The notes: a model not told the origin generated them from the sequence alone. A stretch of DNA of 43,821 bases from an uncultured Phocaeicola sp. (GCA_944320885.1 CALUJE010000024.1:1-43821), one strand, 5' to 3'. Shown: positions 27,525 to 36,019, numbered from the stretch's first letter. Numbers and translations are program-made.

Positions 27525-27574
27525 ACCAAGGCTCACCGTGCTGGCAACCAATCTCCAGCGTGGTGAGCCTTGGT
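27525..27574. repeat. Strong 50-nt hairpin without terminator tail
   Basis: ACCAAGGCTCACCGTGCTGG (27525-27544) pairs with the 20 nt at 27555-27574 over all 20 positions, two of them G-T wobbles, around a 10-nt loop. No T tract follows on either strand, so it is not a standard rho-independent terminator. It lies in the 200-bp gap between convergent genes. A weaker 7-bp dyad (AAGCCAA/TTGGCTT) sits at 27640-27660. Confidence 0.85.
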
Positions 27575-27706
27575 TGTGAGTATGCTGAGCCTTTGCCGTC
27601 AGTTTGGTGGATAGTGGGTACGGGTTTTCCCTGTCTTGAAAGCCAAGCAATCGTTGGCTTCTATATTCTTGTATCGCAGTAGAAATATAAAAAAGGATGC
27701 GATAAT

Positions 27707-30022
27707 TCAGAATCGTTGTATCTCTTTTTCTCCAGCCTCTTTTCCTTTATATTTGTTTTTGGCAGAGTTGAACTTGTAGCGTAGAGTCAGTGCGCATTCC
27801 CTACTGTTGATAACGTTGCATTGATCTATGCGCAAACGGTCTGCCCAGACAATATTTCCGTCTTTTCGGCTGTGAAAAAGGTCCTTACATCTTAACTCAA
27901 GGCTCAACGCGTCGTTCATCCATGACTTTTTGACCGAAACGTTGCATGTATATATGTTTTTCGATGAATATACATTCTGATAGTAGCCCTTACCTTGAAA
28001 AGCTACATCCATATTAATTTGCCATTTTTGGGGAAGTGAGAAGGTGTTGCCGAGTTCAGTGGTCAGCACTGGCTTGTTCATGCTTTTGTTTCCGTCGGTT
28101 GTTTCCATGCTGAGCCATTGTTTGCTGAGACCTATGCCGAACTTGGGCAACCAGCATCCGATTTTTGGGGTGGCTCCTATATAGACATTCAGCATCGGGA
28201 TGCATCTAATGTTTTTGTTCTGCACCATGGTCACGGCTTCATTGTCGGTAGTCTGTTCGCTCCAATAGATGATATCGTCATGACGGTGCTGATAACTGAC
28301 CATGGCCGTGAGGAATCTCCATATGGTGGCAAGTGATAAATCGTGGATTAGCGTGGGGCGCAAAGTCGGGTTGCCTTTCTGTAAGGTGAAACGGTTGATG
28401 TAACTTATATTGTTGCTTAGATACTGATAGGAGGGGCGCGCTATTTTGGCGGTGTAAGAAGCTTGTATCTGCAACTTTCCCCACGTGGTTGTGTATCCCA
28501 TATGCGGAAAAAAGTCATCATAGTTCCGGCTTTGATCTTTTATGTGCAGTTCGTTTTCGTAGTAATCGAATCCGGCATGTTCATAACGCATACCCAAAGT
28601 GAAGGAACCGAAAGAAAAGGAACGGTTGTATTCGATGAATGCGGCTGTATTCTGTTCCTTGATTTTTGAGTATGAAGTAGGCAGAAAATCATTGGCACTC
28701 AGATAGTCGTCACGCCGGTGGGTATATGAATATTCTCCGCCAAGTGTCATATTGCCACCTCCCAACGGATGCGAAAGGATAATGCGGGTGGCGATTAGTT
28801 GGTTGTCAATGTTATTGCTCGAGTTGATGTCACGATCTTCCTCTTCCTGACTGTCTTCGTGCGTATTGTTCCGGCTTTTGTTTTGTCCTGCATAATAGTC
28901 GGCATCCCAGTCAATTGAAAGCTGTCCTACTTTACCGCTGTAATAGGCATTTAATCTGTGGGTTGGCTGGTAATCATCTTTATTGACTCCGTACGAGTTC
29001 CAATTATCATAAAATATTTCGTTTTTCCATACTTGGCTGCTCATGCTTAAAGTCATATTGTTTCGTAAGGTATGCAAGAGGCTGTAGCGCATTCCTGCGG
29101 AGTTCTCTTTGCCCCAAGTGTAGTTCAGTCCCCCTATAAATTCGGTCCATTCGCGCAGTTTGGCAGAACTTAGGTCGTTCTCCTGTTCCCATGCAGATTC
29201 GGATAATGTTGTCTGGCTGATGTGTGAATCCTGCAGAAGATTATTCTGTCGGTAGGTTACTGAACCGAAAATATCCAAATTGTTATGGCGATAGTTCATG
29301 TTGATTTGTTCGTGCCACTGGTTCTTTTCTGCATAGGCATAGGTAGAACGCAAATCGAATCCGAATCCATCACCTTTGCGGGGTATCGTTCGGATTCGTA
29401 TAACTGCTTTTACTGAAGCATCATAACGTGCACTAGGATTTGTAACCAGTTCTATTTGCTTGATTTCATCAGAATTCAATTGCTCCAGCTCATCCATATC
29501 ACGTACCTTTCGTCCGTTGATATATATCTGCGGCGTTCCTTTGCCAAATACCTCAAAAGTATCGTCTTTTTTCATTATAGCAGGAATACGCGCAAGTACA
29601 TCACCTGCCGATCCGGCGCGGGATAGCACAGTGTTTTGGATTGTTGTTACAAGAGCATCTCCTTCGACACGAGTTATGGGAAGATTTCCTTTTATTACAA
29701 TCTCTTGTAACAGTTGTGTGTCTGCGGTCAGGACAATTGTTCCCAAGTCTGTACTTAAAGGTTTATATATAGTAGAATATCCGACAGAAGAAATGCGTAC
29801 GATACCGGAACGAATATCTTTACTGTCAAGAGAAAAGCGTCCTTGTTCATCCGAGACGGTGCCGTTAATGAATACGGAATCTGACTGTGTAAGCAAAGCG
29901 ATATTGGCATATGGTATCGGAAGGTGTTTTTCATCGACTAATTGTCCGCTTACATTTTGTGCTGTTATAAACAAAGGTATTTTTGTCAATAGTATGATTA
30001 GGTAGATTAGTCTTGGTTTCAT
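27707..30022 (-). CDS. Outer-membrane beta-barrel protein, TonB-receptor-like
   Basis: A 771-residue outer-membrane protein. A signal peptide (ending LFITAQ) is followed by a CarboxypepD_reg-like domain at about residues 22-100 (VSGQLVDEKHLPIPYANIALLTQSD ... GTVSDEQGRFSL), then a plug-like region (IVIKGNLPITRVEGDALV ... VLARIPAIMKK ... QIYINGRKVRD ... IEVT-like IKQIELVTNPSARYDAS), and a long barrel of aromatic strands ending in ALTLRYKFNSAKNKYKG. This matches the Bacteroidetes outer membrane beta-barrel (OMP_b-brl_3) family related to TonB-dependent receptors. No SusD-type partner and no regulator is adjacent, so the cargo is unknown. It is transcribed alone, convergent with xth. Confidence 0.88.
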   Translation of the reverse strand: MKPRLIYLIILLTKIPLFITAQNVSGQLVDEKHLPIPYANIALLTQSDSVFINGTVSDEQGRFSLDSKDIRSGIVRISSVGYSTIYKPLSTDLGTIVLTADTQLLQEIVIKGNLPITRVEGDALVTTIQNTVLSRAGSAGDVLARIPAIMKKDDTFEVFGKGTPQIYINGRKVRDMDELEQLNSDEIKQIELVTNPSARYDASVKAVIRIRTIPRKGDGFGFDLRSTYAYAEKNQWHEQINMNYRHNNLDIFGSVTYRQNNLLQDSHISQTTLSESAWEQENDLSSAKLREWTEFIGGLNYTWGKENSAGMRYSLLHTLRNNMTLSMSSQVWKNEIFYDNWNSYGVNKDDYQPTHRLNAYYSGKVGQLSIDWDADYYAGQNKSRNNTHEDSQEEEDRDINSSNNIDNQLIATRIILSHPLGGGNMTLGGEYSYTHRRDDYLSANDFLPTSYSKIKEQNTAAFIEYNRSFSFGSFTLGMRYEHAGFDYYENELHIKDQSRNYDDFFPHMGYTTTWGKLQIQASYTAKIARPSYQYLSNNISYINRFTLQKGNPTLRPTLIHDLSLATIWRFLTAMVSYQHRHDDIIYWSEQTTDNEAVTMVQNKNIRCIPMLNVYIGATPKIGCWLPKFGIGLSKQWLSMETTDGNKSMNKPVLTTELGNTFSLPQKWQINMDVAFQGKGYYQNVYSSKNIYTCNVSVKKSWMNDALSLELRCKDLFHSRKDGNIVWADRLRIDQCNVINSRECALTLRYKFNSAKNKYKGKEAGEKEIQRF

Positions 30023-30186
30023 GTTGCTTTCATATTTATTAGATAGACGTAGTGACTATTTTGTTTATAATAATGCAAAGTAAAAAAAATGGATTGATAT
30101 ACGATGATTTTTTGCTCTTTTAACTTATGACAGATCTTTTATGAAAGGAGGATGGGCAAGAAACGTATAACAGATATGATTTTATC

Positions 30187-30230
30187 AATAAAAAACAGCC
30201 CCGAATATCCGTATAAGACATTCAGGGCTG
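30187..30230 (-). terminator. Terminator after kduI
   Basis: Arms 30196-30206 and 30220-30230 (CAGCCCCGAAT and ATTCAGGGCTG) pair with one wobble, and on the minus strand the stem is followed by a T tract. It closes the EIIC-kduI transcript. Confidence 0.9.
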
Positions 30231-30256
30231 AAAAGGTTATTTAAGAGTATGTGTTA

Positions 30257-31177
30257 TTATTTCATCTCCAGATAGTTGATTTTATCCATATCTCCGTAGT
30301 CGAGGTTTTCACCGGCCATACCCCAGATGAACATGTAGTTGCTGGTTCCGGCTGCTGCGTGGATTGACCACTCCGGTGACATGATAGCCTGTTCGTTGTG
30401 AAGCCATACCAGGCGCTCTTCCTGAGGTTCACCCATCAGGTGGCAGATAGCATTACCTTCGGGAACATTGAAATAGAAGTAAGCCTCAATACGGCGGCTG
30501 TGTACGTGAGGAGGCATGGTGTTCCATACGCTTCCCGGTTTAAGTTCGGTAAGTCCCATCTGAAGCTGGCAAGGACCTTCCTGCAATACGTTCTTTACGA
30601 TAAGTTGGTTGATAACACGGTCGTTGCTTTCTTCCATCTTACCGGCAGCCATTGAGTTTGCTTTCAGTGAACCTTTACGGCCGTCGATGGTAATCCACTG
30701 AGTCTTGTATTCCTTGTGTGCAGTAGCTGAATTCAGATAGAACTTGGCAGGATTAGAAGCATCCTTGCTCTTGAAGGTTACTTTCTGGTTGCCGCGTCCT
30801 ACATACAGTGCTTCTTTGAATTTCAGTTCGTATTCTTTTCCGTCGACAGTTACGATACCGTCTCCACCGATGTTGATAACACCCAATTCACGTGCAAAAA
30901 GGAAGTAAGGTGCTTTCAGAGGATCGATCGTATCGAGTGAAAGTTCTTTGTTTACAGGTACTGCACCACCGAAGATAAAACGGTCATACAATGAATAAGT
31001 CACATTAATCTGGTCAGCGACCATTACTTTTTCCATAACAAATGCGCTGCGCAGACGTTGGGTGTCATAGTTCTTCACATCCATCGGGTTGCAGGCAGTC
31101 TGCATGGTGTAATTTACTTGGGCTGAAGCTGTCAATACAGCGAAACCCATCATAACAGCAAGTGTTAACTTTTTCAT
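30257..31177 (-). CDS. kduI: KduI (4-deoxy-L-threo-5-hexosulose-uronate ketol-isomerase) with a signal peptide
   Basis: A 306-residue KduI-family cupin that interconverts 5-keto-4-deoxyuronate and 2,5-diketo-3-deoxygluconate, a step in the breakdown of pectin- and glycosaminoglycan-derived unsaturated uronates. The metal ligands are all present: His224 and His226 in [15 protein letters not shown], Glu231, and His273. These equal the E. coli ligands 196/198/203/245 plus 28. E. coli KduI is 278 residues, so the whole length difference is an N-terminal extension, [20 protein letters not shown], a textbook Sec signal peptide. The protein is therefore probably exported, unlike the cytoplasmic enzyme. 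It lies 24 nt downstream of an orphan EIIC permease gene in one operon. Confidence 0.93.
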   Translation of the reverse strand: MKKLTLAVMMGFAVLTASAQVNYTMQTACNPMDVKNYDTQRLRSAFVMEKVMVADQINVTYSLYDRFIFGGAVPVNKELSLDTIDPLKAPYFLFARELGVINIGGDGIVTVDGKEYELKFKEALYVGRGNQKVTFKSKDASNPAKFYLNSATAHKEYKTQWITIDGRKGSLKANSMAAGKMEESNDRVINQLIVKNVLQEGPCQLQMGLTELKPGSVWNTMPPHVHSRRIEAYFYFNVPEGNAICHLMGEPQEERLVWLHNEQAIMSPEWSIHAAAGTSNYMFIWGMAGENLDYGDMDKINYLEMK

Positions 31178-31201
31178 AATCTACAATTTATAGAGGTTAA
31201 T

Positions 31202-32593
31202 TTATTTGTTCTCGTGTCTTGAAGCTTTGATAATGCGTACACGGTTGTAATACATCAGTCCCATGGTAATAATAACCAATATGGCCGAACCTACATATTT
31301 GAAACTGTAAGTCAGATGGAAGATAACCCATGAGAACAGACTGGATGCAAAGTCAAGTGCTCCACCCTGGAATCCTTCCGGAATGCGTACGGCAGCATCC
31401 TGGGTCTTCATGTATACATCTGCTGCTGCCATTGTAAAGTGAGGAGCAAGATTGGTTACGAAATAAAGGCCTACGATGAGAGCAACAAGTCCCACGATGA
31501 AGGTTTTCAGTACGTTTCCTTTAGTAATAGGAAGTACGGCAGGGAACAGGTAGAACATTCCGGCCAGTGAAGCCAACGGAAGGAACTGGTTGCCCGGGAG
31601 GATAACTGAAAGGAACAATACTACCGGGATAAGAAGCAGTGAAACTACCAGTGTGGTAGGATGACCGATTACCAGCGCGGGGCTCATACCGATGTTAAGA
31701 CCTGCACTGTTCTTAAATTTGCGTGCAATGAGTTCACGGGTTGCGTCAGAGATTGGTTTCAATCCTTCGATAAACAGTCCGGTGATACGCGGGATAAGTT
31801 CCATTACAGCTCCCATCTTGATACCGAGGCCAAGAATAGAAGGAATATTCTTTACCAGTTCATTACTGTCTTTGCAGGCAAGGGCACCGATGGCACATCC
31901 GACGATAACTCCAAGGAAAAGCGGTTCGCCCATGATTCCGAATTTCTTTTTCATTCCTTCGGCATCAATGTTCAGCTTGTCAAAACCGGGAATCATGTCA
32001 AGCAGCTTGTTGATAACTACTGCAAACGGAACAAATCCCTGGCAGAAGGGTTGTGGAATGGAGATACCTTCCATCTTGTCATAATAAGTCTGGAACTTGT
32101 CGGCTGTAAGGTCGGCCATGACAAGGGTAATGATGTAGCAGATGATAGCTGCAAAGAATCCCCACCAGATATTGTCTGAAGCGAAGTATACTACAGCTCC
32201 GATGAATGCGAAATGCCAGTAGTTCCATAAGTCGATGTTTACTGTTTTGGTTGTCTTTGTCAGCAACATGACAATGTTTACTGCCAGGCAGACGGGGATG
32301 ATGAATGCTCCTACAGAAGTATTGTAGGCAACAGAAGCTGCTGCCGGCCATCCCATATCAAATATTCCAAGGCTGAGGCCATAGATTTCGGTTACTTTTT
32401 TCAAAGGATCGCCCAAGCTGTCGGTAAGCAATGCTGTGATGACAGAAAGTCCCACGAAACCGACTCCTACCAGGAGACCGCTTTTCAGTGCTTTTCCAAA
32501 TTTAATTCCAATACACACGCCGAGTATCGTAAAGATGATAGGCATCATGACGGCTGCCCCAAGACCGATAATGTAGCTGAATACTGCTTCCAT
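31202..32593 (-). CDS. Orphan PTS galactitol-type EIIC permease
   Basis: A 463-residue polytopic membrane protein of the galactitol (GAT/SgcC) EIIC family. Recognisable parts are the N-terminal GAAVMMPIIFTILGVCIGIKFGKALKSGLLVGVGFVGLSVI, LGIFDMGWPAAASVAYNTSVG, and the central IMGEPLFLGVIVGCAIGALA. About ten to twelve membrane segments are visible. No EIIA, EIIB, HPr or EI gene is in the window, and Bacteroides generally lack a functional PTS, so it probably works as a secondary carrier or facilitator. Its operon partner is the exported KduI, so the likely cargo is an uronate-derived keto sugar rather than galactitol; that is inference. Confidence 0.9.
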   Translation of the reverse strand: MEAVFSYIIGLGAAVMMPIIFTILGVCIGIKFGKALKSGLLVGVGFVGLSVITALLTDSLGDPLKKVTEIYGLSLGIFDMGWPAAASVAYNTSVGAFIIPVCLAVNIVMLLTKTTKTVNIDLWNYWHFAFIGAVVYFASDNIWWGFFAAIICYIITLVMADLTADKFQTYYDKMEGISIPQPFCQGFVPFAVVINKLLDMIPGFDKLNIDAEGMKKKFGIMGEPLFLGVIVGCAIGALACKDSNELVKNIPSILGLGIKMGAVMELIPRITGLFIEGLKPISDATRELIARKFKNSAGLNIGMSPALVIGHPTTLVVSLLLIPVVLFLSVILPGNQFLPLASLAGMFYLFPAVLPITKGNVLKTFIVGLVALIVGLYFVTNLAPHFTMAAADVYMKTQDAAVRIPEGFQGGALDFASSLFSWVIFHLTYSFKYVGSAILVIITMGLMYYNRVRIIKASRHENK

Positions 32594-32641
32594 GTTTCTT
32601 GTTTTTAATTGTTATAATAGTTTTAAGGTGTTAGTTGTTTG

Positions 32642-32649
32642 CAAAAATA
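32642..32649 (-). promoter_or_regulatory. Probable promoter of the EIIC-kduI operon, -7 box
   Basis: TATTTTTG on the minus strand, 48 nt upstream of the EIIC ATG. No -33 box at the usual spacing is visible, which could mean an activator is needed. Confidence 0.55.
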
Positions 32650-32681
32650 CTATTTTTCTGTCAATTAGTTACTTTATAATG

Positions 32682-33422
32682 TTATCTTTTACTGTTTTCG
32701 GATGTCTTATTGTTGTCTGCTCCATATCCGAACAGGGCAAAATCGCCCATGCACGGGTCGTCAGGAAAGAGTTCACACAGAGCTTGTGTAATTTTCCGGG
32801 CTGCCTGAAGCGAGAACTGCGGCTTGTCAATGAGCCCCAGCTGAAATGCCGTCTGGCAGACATGGGTATCAAGTGGAATAATCAGGTCTTTGGCGTCAAA
32901 GTGAGTCCATATGCCGAAATCCACTTCAGAGTCTTTTCGTATCATCCACCGCAGAAACATGTTCAGTTTCTTTTGCGGGCTTTTGGAAGAGACACCCAGA
33001 AAACTGCAAAGACGCTCCATAGGTGTTCCCTGATACTGAAGCAATGCATTTTCAAGGTTGCCGTATTGGGAACAGGCTTCATAAAGTTTGGTGAAGTAGT
33101 TCCTGAACTGTCCGTATGACAGCATGCGGTAGAAGCTTTCCTGTTTCCCGGTTGGGAAATCGTACTCCCATTGTCTGGACATCACATAGGCGTGGGGATG
33201 TCTGTGCATTAAGGAGTCAAGTTCTTCGGCTTTCCGGATAATCTGTTTTCTGCTTCCGAAACTGAGTATGGCCGTCAGCAGACCGCTGACTTCTATGTCA
33301 TTCCGGTCTGAATACCGGTGCGGAAACTGAACCGGGTCATCTTTGATAAATGCCTGCTTGTGGTAAGTCCGGGCCCATTGGTACAGCAGTTCTTTGGTCT
33401 CTTCTGTCATGTTACTGTTCAC
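32682..33422 (-). CDS. TIGR02757 (DUF2400) family protein
   Basis: A 246-residue soluble protein of the TIGR02757 family, widespread in Bacteroidetes and of unknown function. Recognisable segments are DDPVQFPHRYSDRNDIEVSGLLTAILSFGSRKQII, CSFLGVSSKSPQKKLNMFLRWMIRKDSEVDFGIW, and IPLDTHVCQTAFQLGLI. The last block resembles the helix-hairpin-helix region of DNA glycosylases of the EndoIII type, which suggests nucleic-acid binding, but no catalytic residue is certain. The start could be the ATG at 33422 or the in-frame ATG four codons later. It lies 11 nt after the CNNM-type gene and probably shares its transcript. Confidence 0.88.
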   Translation of the reverse strand: MNSNMTEETKELLYQWARTYHKQAFIKDDPVQFPHRYSDRNDIEVSGLLTAILSFGSRKQIIRKAEELDSLMHRHPHAYVMSRQWEYDFPTGKQESFYRMLSYGQFRNYFTKLYEACSQYGNLENALLQYQGTPMERLCSFLGVSSKSPQKKLNMFLRWMIRKDSEVDFGIWTHFDAKDLIIPLDTHVCQTAFQLGLIDKPQFSLQAARKITQALCELFPDDPCMGDFALFGYGADNNKTSENSKR

Positions 33423-33433
33423 TGGCTGTCGGG

Positions 33434-34732
33434 TTATTCGTATGGAGTGTGCTGGGTGTCCGATTCCTGTGTTACGAGAATCTTGTCAATACGGGCACCG
33501 TCCATGTCCATGATTTCAAAGTTAAATCCTTTCCACGATACTTTTTCTCCGGAATTGGGGATATGCTCCAGCAATTCCAGAATAAGACCTCCGATGGTAT
33601 TGTAATTGTTGTTGTTGTCGTACAAGTCTTCTTTTTCGAAATATGACAGGAAGTTGTAGATGGAACATTGTCCGTCAATCAGCCAACTGTTGTTGTCACT
33701 CCGTTTGATGATGTCGGGCTCGTGATGTACTTCTTCAATGGTACCTACCAGTCCTTCAAGAATGTTTTTCAGCGTGATGATACCCTGACAGCTTCCGAAT
33801 TCGTCACAGATAAGTGCCTGGCTGATTTTCTTTTCCTTCATTTGTTCCAAAGCCTTGTATACGCTCATGTTTTCATGGAAGAAGGTTGCGTAATGCATTA
33901 CGTTTTTCAGGTTGAAATCTTCCTTGTCGAGCTGGAATATAAGGTCTTTCAGGGTTACGATTCCTTCCACATCGTCGAACGAACGGTTTATGACCGGATA
34001 CATGTCGTAAAGGTTCTCCTGCAGAGTTGCCTTGATTTCGTCTTTGGTCATATTGATGTCGAGGGCGATGATGTCTGAGCGGTATTTCATCAGTGAGCTC
34101 ACTTTCAGGTCGCCCAATAGGAATACTCTTTCCACGATGTCCTGTTCCACTTCCTGCACTTCACCGTCTTCCATTCCTTCCTGTACGATTGATTTGATTT
34201 CTTCTTCGGTAACTTTTGCTTCAGCTTCCTTGATACCCAGAAGGTTTACGATGCTTTCTGTACTTTTTGCCAGAATCCAGACAAAAGGTGCAGCTATTGC
34301 CGACAGGCAGTTCATCGGACGTGCTACAATCTTGGCTACCTTTTCGGCTACACTCAGTCCGATTCTCTTTGGAACCAGCTCTCCGAAAATAATGGTAAGA
34401 TAGGTTACCAGAATGACGATGATACATTGGGCTGTCAAGGCTGCATAAGAAGAATGCACACCCCAGCTGACGAGTACGGCTGCAAAGTCGTCCGACAGTT
34501 TGGCGCCGGAATAGATACCGGTAAGGATTCCGATGAGCGTGATACCTATTTGTACGGTCGATAAGAACTTGTCTGGATTGTTGGCCAGTTTCAGTGCGGT
34601 CTGTGCGCCTTTGTTACCTTTCTTTATATCGGTGTTCAGACTTGATTTGCGTGCCGAGATTACGGCAATCTCCGACATGGAGAATATACCATTTAATAAT
34701 ATAAGTATAATGATTATGACTATTTCGTTCAT
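33434..34732 (-). CDS. CNNM/CorB-type transporter (hemolysin family, CBS domains)
   Basis: A 432-residue inner-membrane protein. Residues 1-190 form the CNNM (DUF21) transmembrane domain with LNGIFSMSEIAVISARKSSL and IIFGELVPKRIGL. Two CBS domains follow at about 205-330 (MKYRSDIIALD ... YDMYPVINRSFDDVEGIVTLKD), then a C-terminal CorC_HlyC domain at about 345-425 (DNNSWLIDGQCSIYNFLSYF ... NTIGGLILELLEHIPNSGEKV). Relatives such as CorB export Mg2+ or related divalent cations; older annotations call them hemolysins without good basis. Substrate unproven. It is upstream of the TIGR02757 gene by 11 nt. Confidence 0.92.
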   Translation of the reverse strand: MNEIVIIIILILLNGIFSMSEIAVISARKSSLNTDIKKGNKGAQTALKLANNPDKFLSTVQIGITLIGILTGIYSGAKLSDDFAAVLVSWGVHSSYAALTAQCIIVILVTYLTIIFGELVPKRIGLSVAEKVAKIVARPMNCLSAIAAPFVWILAKSTESIVNLLGIKEAEAKVTEEEIKSIVQEGMEDGEVQEVEQDIVERVFLLGDLKVSSLMKYRSDIIALDINMTKDEIKATLQENLYDMYPVINRSFDDVEGIVTLKDLIFQLDKEDFNLKNVMHYATFFHENMSVYKALEQMKEKKISQALICDEFGSCQGIITLKNILEGLVGTIEEVHHEPDIIKRSDNNSWLIDGQCSIYNFLSYFEKEDLYDNNNNYNTIGGLILELLEHIPNSGEKVSWKGFNFEIMDMDGARIDKILVTQESDTQHTPYE

Positions 34733-34861
34733 ATGAATGAATGTAAGAAAACGGTGTTTTTATTGTTGAATAAAAAAATAGAGGATAATTGATATCTTCA
34801 GGAGCATACGCACAAAGACATTATCGTGTGCATATATCCTTTATTAAAACAGACAGAGTGT

Positions 34862-35206
34862 CTAAATCCGATAAAAGAACATCGGAGCAATGATATGTTT
34901 TTCCAAATGTTTGGGGAGTGCTGTATTATAAACCTCAGCATATCGGTCGGACCTGTTCAGAAATATGCTGGGTTGTCTGAACGGATACAGGCGTACATTC
35001 TCGTATTGTCTCCTTTTTAAAGACGAAGAATGTGAGAAAAGTACATCATTGCTGTTTTTTATCTGTAGAGAAACTGATTGCGGTTGCACTTTTTCTATGT
35101 CCTGATGCATGAAAACAGAAGCCGGTTCATTCTCTTGTAATGAACGGGAACTTATGAGAGCCAATAAGAAAAGCAACAGTATATATGTAAAAGTGTAATG
35201 TTTCAT
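34862..35206 (-). CDS. Small exported or anchored hypothetical protein
   Basis: A 114-residue protein if the ATG at 35206 is used; the frame is open to an upstream ATG at 35239. The N terminus MKHYTFTYILLLFLLALISS is a signal peptide or membrane anchor, then a polar, Ser/Gln/Arg-rich region with no recognisable domain. A perfect -7 box (TATATTTG at 35221-35214 on the minus strand) lies just 7 nt before the 35206 ATG, which favours that start and would give a leader of only a few nucleotides. No family is recognised. It could be a lineage-specific gene or a chance frame; codon usage looks unremarkable. Confidence 0.5.
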   Translation of the reverse strand: MKHYTFTYILLLFLLALISSRSLQENEPASVFMHQDIEKVQPQSVSLQIKNSNDVLFSHSSSLKRRQYENVRLYPFRQPSIFLNRSDRYAEVYNTALPKHLEKHIIAPMFFYRI

Positions 35207-35213
35207 TGAGTCG

Positions 35214-35221
35214 CAAATATA
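35214..35221 (-). promoter_or_regulatory. -7 box directly before the small exported hypothetical
   Basis: TATATTTG followed by C on the minus strand, an exact consensus. It lies 7 nt before the ATG at 35206, so the transcript would be almost leaderless. The -33 region is weak. Confidence 0.5.
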
Positions 35222-35367
35222 ACAAGAATTTGATTGCACATAACCGGGAACCTGAAACTTTTATATTATTTAATAGGATATATGGGGGAGAAAACCTTTT
35301 TGGAAAGTATTTCCCCGGTTTGCCTGTTCCGGTGTAAGCGTATTATGTGCATGGATGGCTTTTTGGA

Positions 35368-35544
35368 TTACCAGAATTTGTTGCTTGCGGCATTATACTC
35401 AAAACCAGCCTGGGCCAGAGTGTCGATTATATATTGTTTGCTGACGTGCAGATCTTCGCACAGTTCATCAAGCGAAGGGTAGATGTCACGGAGTTTCATG
35501 TTGATAACGCTAAACAGCATTATTGGGTCTTTTGGTAGTTCCAT
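35368..35544 (-). CDS. DUF4250 domain protein
   Basis: A 58-residue protein beginning MELPKDPIMLFSVINMKLRD and ending AGFEYNAASNKFW, which fits the small DUF4250 family found across Bacteroidetes and Firmicutes. The middle (YPSLDELCEDLHVSKQYIIDTLAQAG) looks like a helix-turn-helix-type helical bundle, but DNA binding is unproven. It has its own -7 box (TAACTTTG at 35577-35570). Neither strand carries a better alternative. The function of the family is unknown. Confidence 0.85.
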   Translation of the reverse strand: MELPKDPIMLFSVINMKLRDIYPSLDELCEDLHVSKQYIIDTLAQAGFEYNAASNKFW

Positions 35545-35569
35545 AATTGTTTTACTTTCTTTGGACGTG

Positions 35570-35577
35570 CAAAGTTA
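35570..35577 (-). promoter_or_regulatory. Probable DUF4250 gene promoter, -7 box
   Basis: TAACTTTG on the minus strand fits TAnnTTTG and gives a leader of about 22 nt. The 21-bp palindrome array lies about 110 nt upstream of it. Confidence 0.6.
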
Positions 35578-35684
35578 GCGCTTTTCTTTCATATATATAC
35601 TTATCGGGTTGAGATATTTTGAAGTATCAGAGTGTACTGTATGTTTCTCCTTTTGCAAAAATCCGTTATCCGGGTCTGAAAGTT

Positions 35685-35768
35685 TATCCTCAGGTTAAGG
35701 ATATGTATCTCTAGCCTAAGGATACGTATCCTTAACTTAAGGATATATATCCTCAGGCTGAGGATAAA
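35685..35768. repeat. Four tandem 21-bp palindromic units upstream of gdhA
   Basis: Four contiguous 21-bp units start at 35685, 35706, 35727 and 35748. Each has the form TATCCT-N7-AGGATA plus 2 nt (unit 2 has TATCTC in the first half), so each unit is itself a dyad. The two-nucleotide junctions also make palindromes, such as AAGGATACGTATCCTT. The block is nested inside a 90-bp imperfect palindrome (35681-35770, 36 of 45 positions paired) with perfect outer arms AGTTTATCCTCAG and CTGAGGATAAACT. It lies about 325 bp upstream of gdhA and 140 bp upstream of the divergent DUF4250 gene. Confidence 0.93.
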
Positions 35769-35770
35769 CT

Positions 35771-36019
35771 TTTCAGTGAGTATTTGTGTGTTTGGGGAGC
35801 TGTTGTTTCTGAGTTTTCTGCCGGTCCGGTATATGAAACCGTGGGATGACTGATATTTGAAGGATATATACTACCGTTGCTCTTCTTGTCGGCTTTTATT
35901 CTGTATAGGCGGTAGCTAATAAAAGGAAAATGAATGTTCTGTGCGTTTCTGTTTGAAATCTTTTTCTTTATAAATATGTACTTTTGTTACATAAAGTATG
36001 ATTTTATGGATAAAATGTT
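35771..36019. other. Intergenic region between the palindrome array and the gdhA promoter
   Basis: No credible ORF or RNA gene. It contains an isolated AAGGATA half-site at about 35859-35865, resembling the half-sites of the 21-bp array. Otherwise I see only AT-rich DNA. The long distance between array and promoter is unusual for this compact genome. Confidence 0.4.

Noticed and set aside
30154..30246. 30-codon plus-strand ORF preceded by AAAGGAGG
   Set aside because: The Shine-Dalgarno abuts the ATG with no spacing and the frame runs through the kduI terminator hairpin.
31202..32593. Calling the permease a galactitol PTS component in the functional sense
   Set aside because: No phosphotransfer partners are present and its operon partner acts on uronates, so only the EIIC fold is claimed.
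35234..35538. Two plus-strand ORFs of 82 and 63 codons
   Set aside because: They are antisense to the DUF4250 gene, which has a recognisable product and promoter.
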